A stretch of DNA of 5,424 bases from CAYMLL01 sp964390645 (GTDB lineage: Bacteria > Planctomycetota > UBA8108): contig CAYMLL010000424.1 of NCBI GenBank assembly GCA_964390645.1, positions 1-5,424 of the forward strand. Reading direction: 5' to 3'. This document shows positions 5,313-5,424 of this stretch, one piece after another. The position numbers and the translations under genes are program-made. Each line of letters begins with the position of its first letter. Positions within the stretch are counted from its first letter, which is position 1. Under the pieces are notes generated by a model. The model worked only from the letters and a program-made list of their open reading frames with translations, was not told where the DNA came from and searched no databases.

Positions 5313-5424
5313 TCAGGCGGCTGGATCGGGCTCGAACACGGGGATAGCACACGCGCCTTGCGACTCGAAGCACACTCGCAGGGGGATGCCGCAGGTCAGC
5401 GAATCCGGGTCGCAGTTCACGATG
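5313..5424 (-). CDS. C-terminus of a DUF35 (Zn-ribbon/OB-fold) protein (partial)
   Basis: Only the last 36 residues are present; the rest lies beyond the right edge. They read IVNCDPDSLTCGIPLRVCFE, then SQGACAIPVFEPDPAA and a TGA stop. The pattern D-x-L-x-x-G-x-P-L-R-V-x-F-E, a short loop, then I-P-V-F-E-P matches the end of the OB-fold in DUF35 proteins, which partner thiolase-like or acyl-CoA enzymes. The assignment rests on a short stretch. The stop is 51 bases from the right operator, so the gene ends before the five-gene module and is probably not under that operator. Confidence 0.6.
   Translation of the reverse strand, partial: IVNCDPDSLTCGIPLRVCFESQGACAIPVFEPDPAA

Overview
The window reads as a GC-rich bacterial chromosome fragment. 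Lipobox and Tat signal peptides and the mix of gene families (F420-type luciferase-like oxidoreductase, spermidine-dehydrogenase-like flavoprotein, DUF35 OB-fold protein) would suit an uncultured proteobacterial, myxobacterial or Binatota-like lineage. The sequence alone does not settle the taxon. I see no RNA genes, insertion sequences, CRISPR arrays or phage genes.

Layout: a MarR-family regulator (partial, minus strand) runs off the left edge. It is divergent from a plus-strand pair: a VOC (glyoxalase-fold) protein at 385-825 and a lipoprotein cupin at 915-1424. Converging on these from the right is a minus-strand run: a luciferase-like (LLM) oxidoreductase at 5098-4235, an isochorismatase-fold protein at 4108-3482, and a Tat-exported FAD amine dehydrogenase of the spermidine dehydrogenase type at 3485-1560. 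The last two overlap by 4 bases (ATGA). The tail of a DUF35 OB-fold protein (minus strand) enters at the right edge.

The strongest non-coding signal is a near-identical, imperfectly palindromic element at 341-362 and 5241-5262. The 18-base core CGTATGGTATCGTACTAT is the same in both. One copy lies in the marR/VOC divergent promoter region and the other upstream of the LLM gene, so the two copies bracket all five complete genes. The simplest reading is a local MarR regulon: one regulator controls itself and two inward-facing operons that meet at 1425-1559.

The five genes may form one ligand-induced catabolic or detoxification module. The flavoprotein would act outside the cytoplasmic membrane, the cupin would be membrane-anchored, and the LLM, VOC and isochorismatase-fold proteins would be cytoplasmic. 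The substrate cannot be read from the sequence. A second oddity is that the isochorismatase-fold protein has all three usual catalytic positions replaced (Asp to Glu20, Lys to Arg114, Cys to Gly148), so it is probably not a classical cysteine hydrolase.
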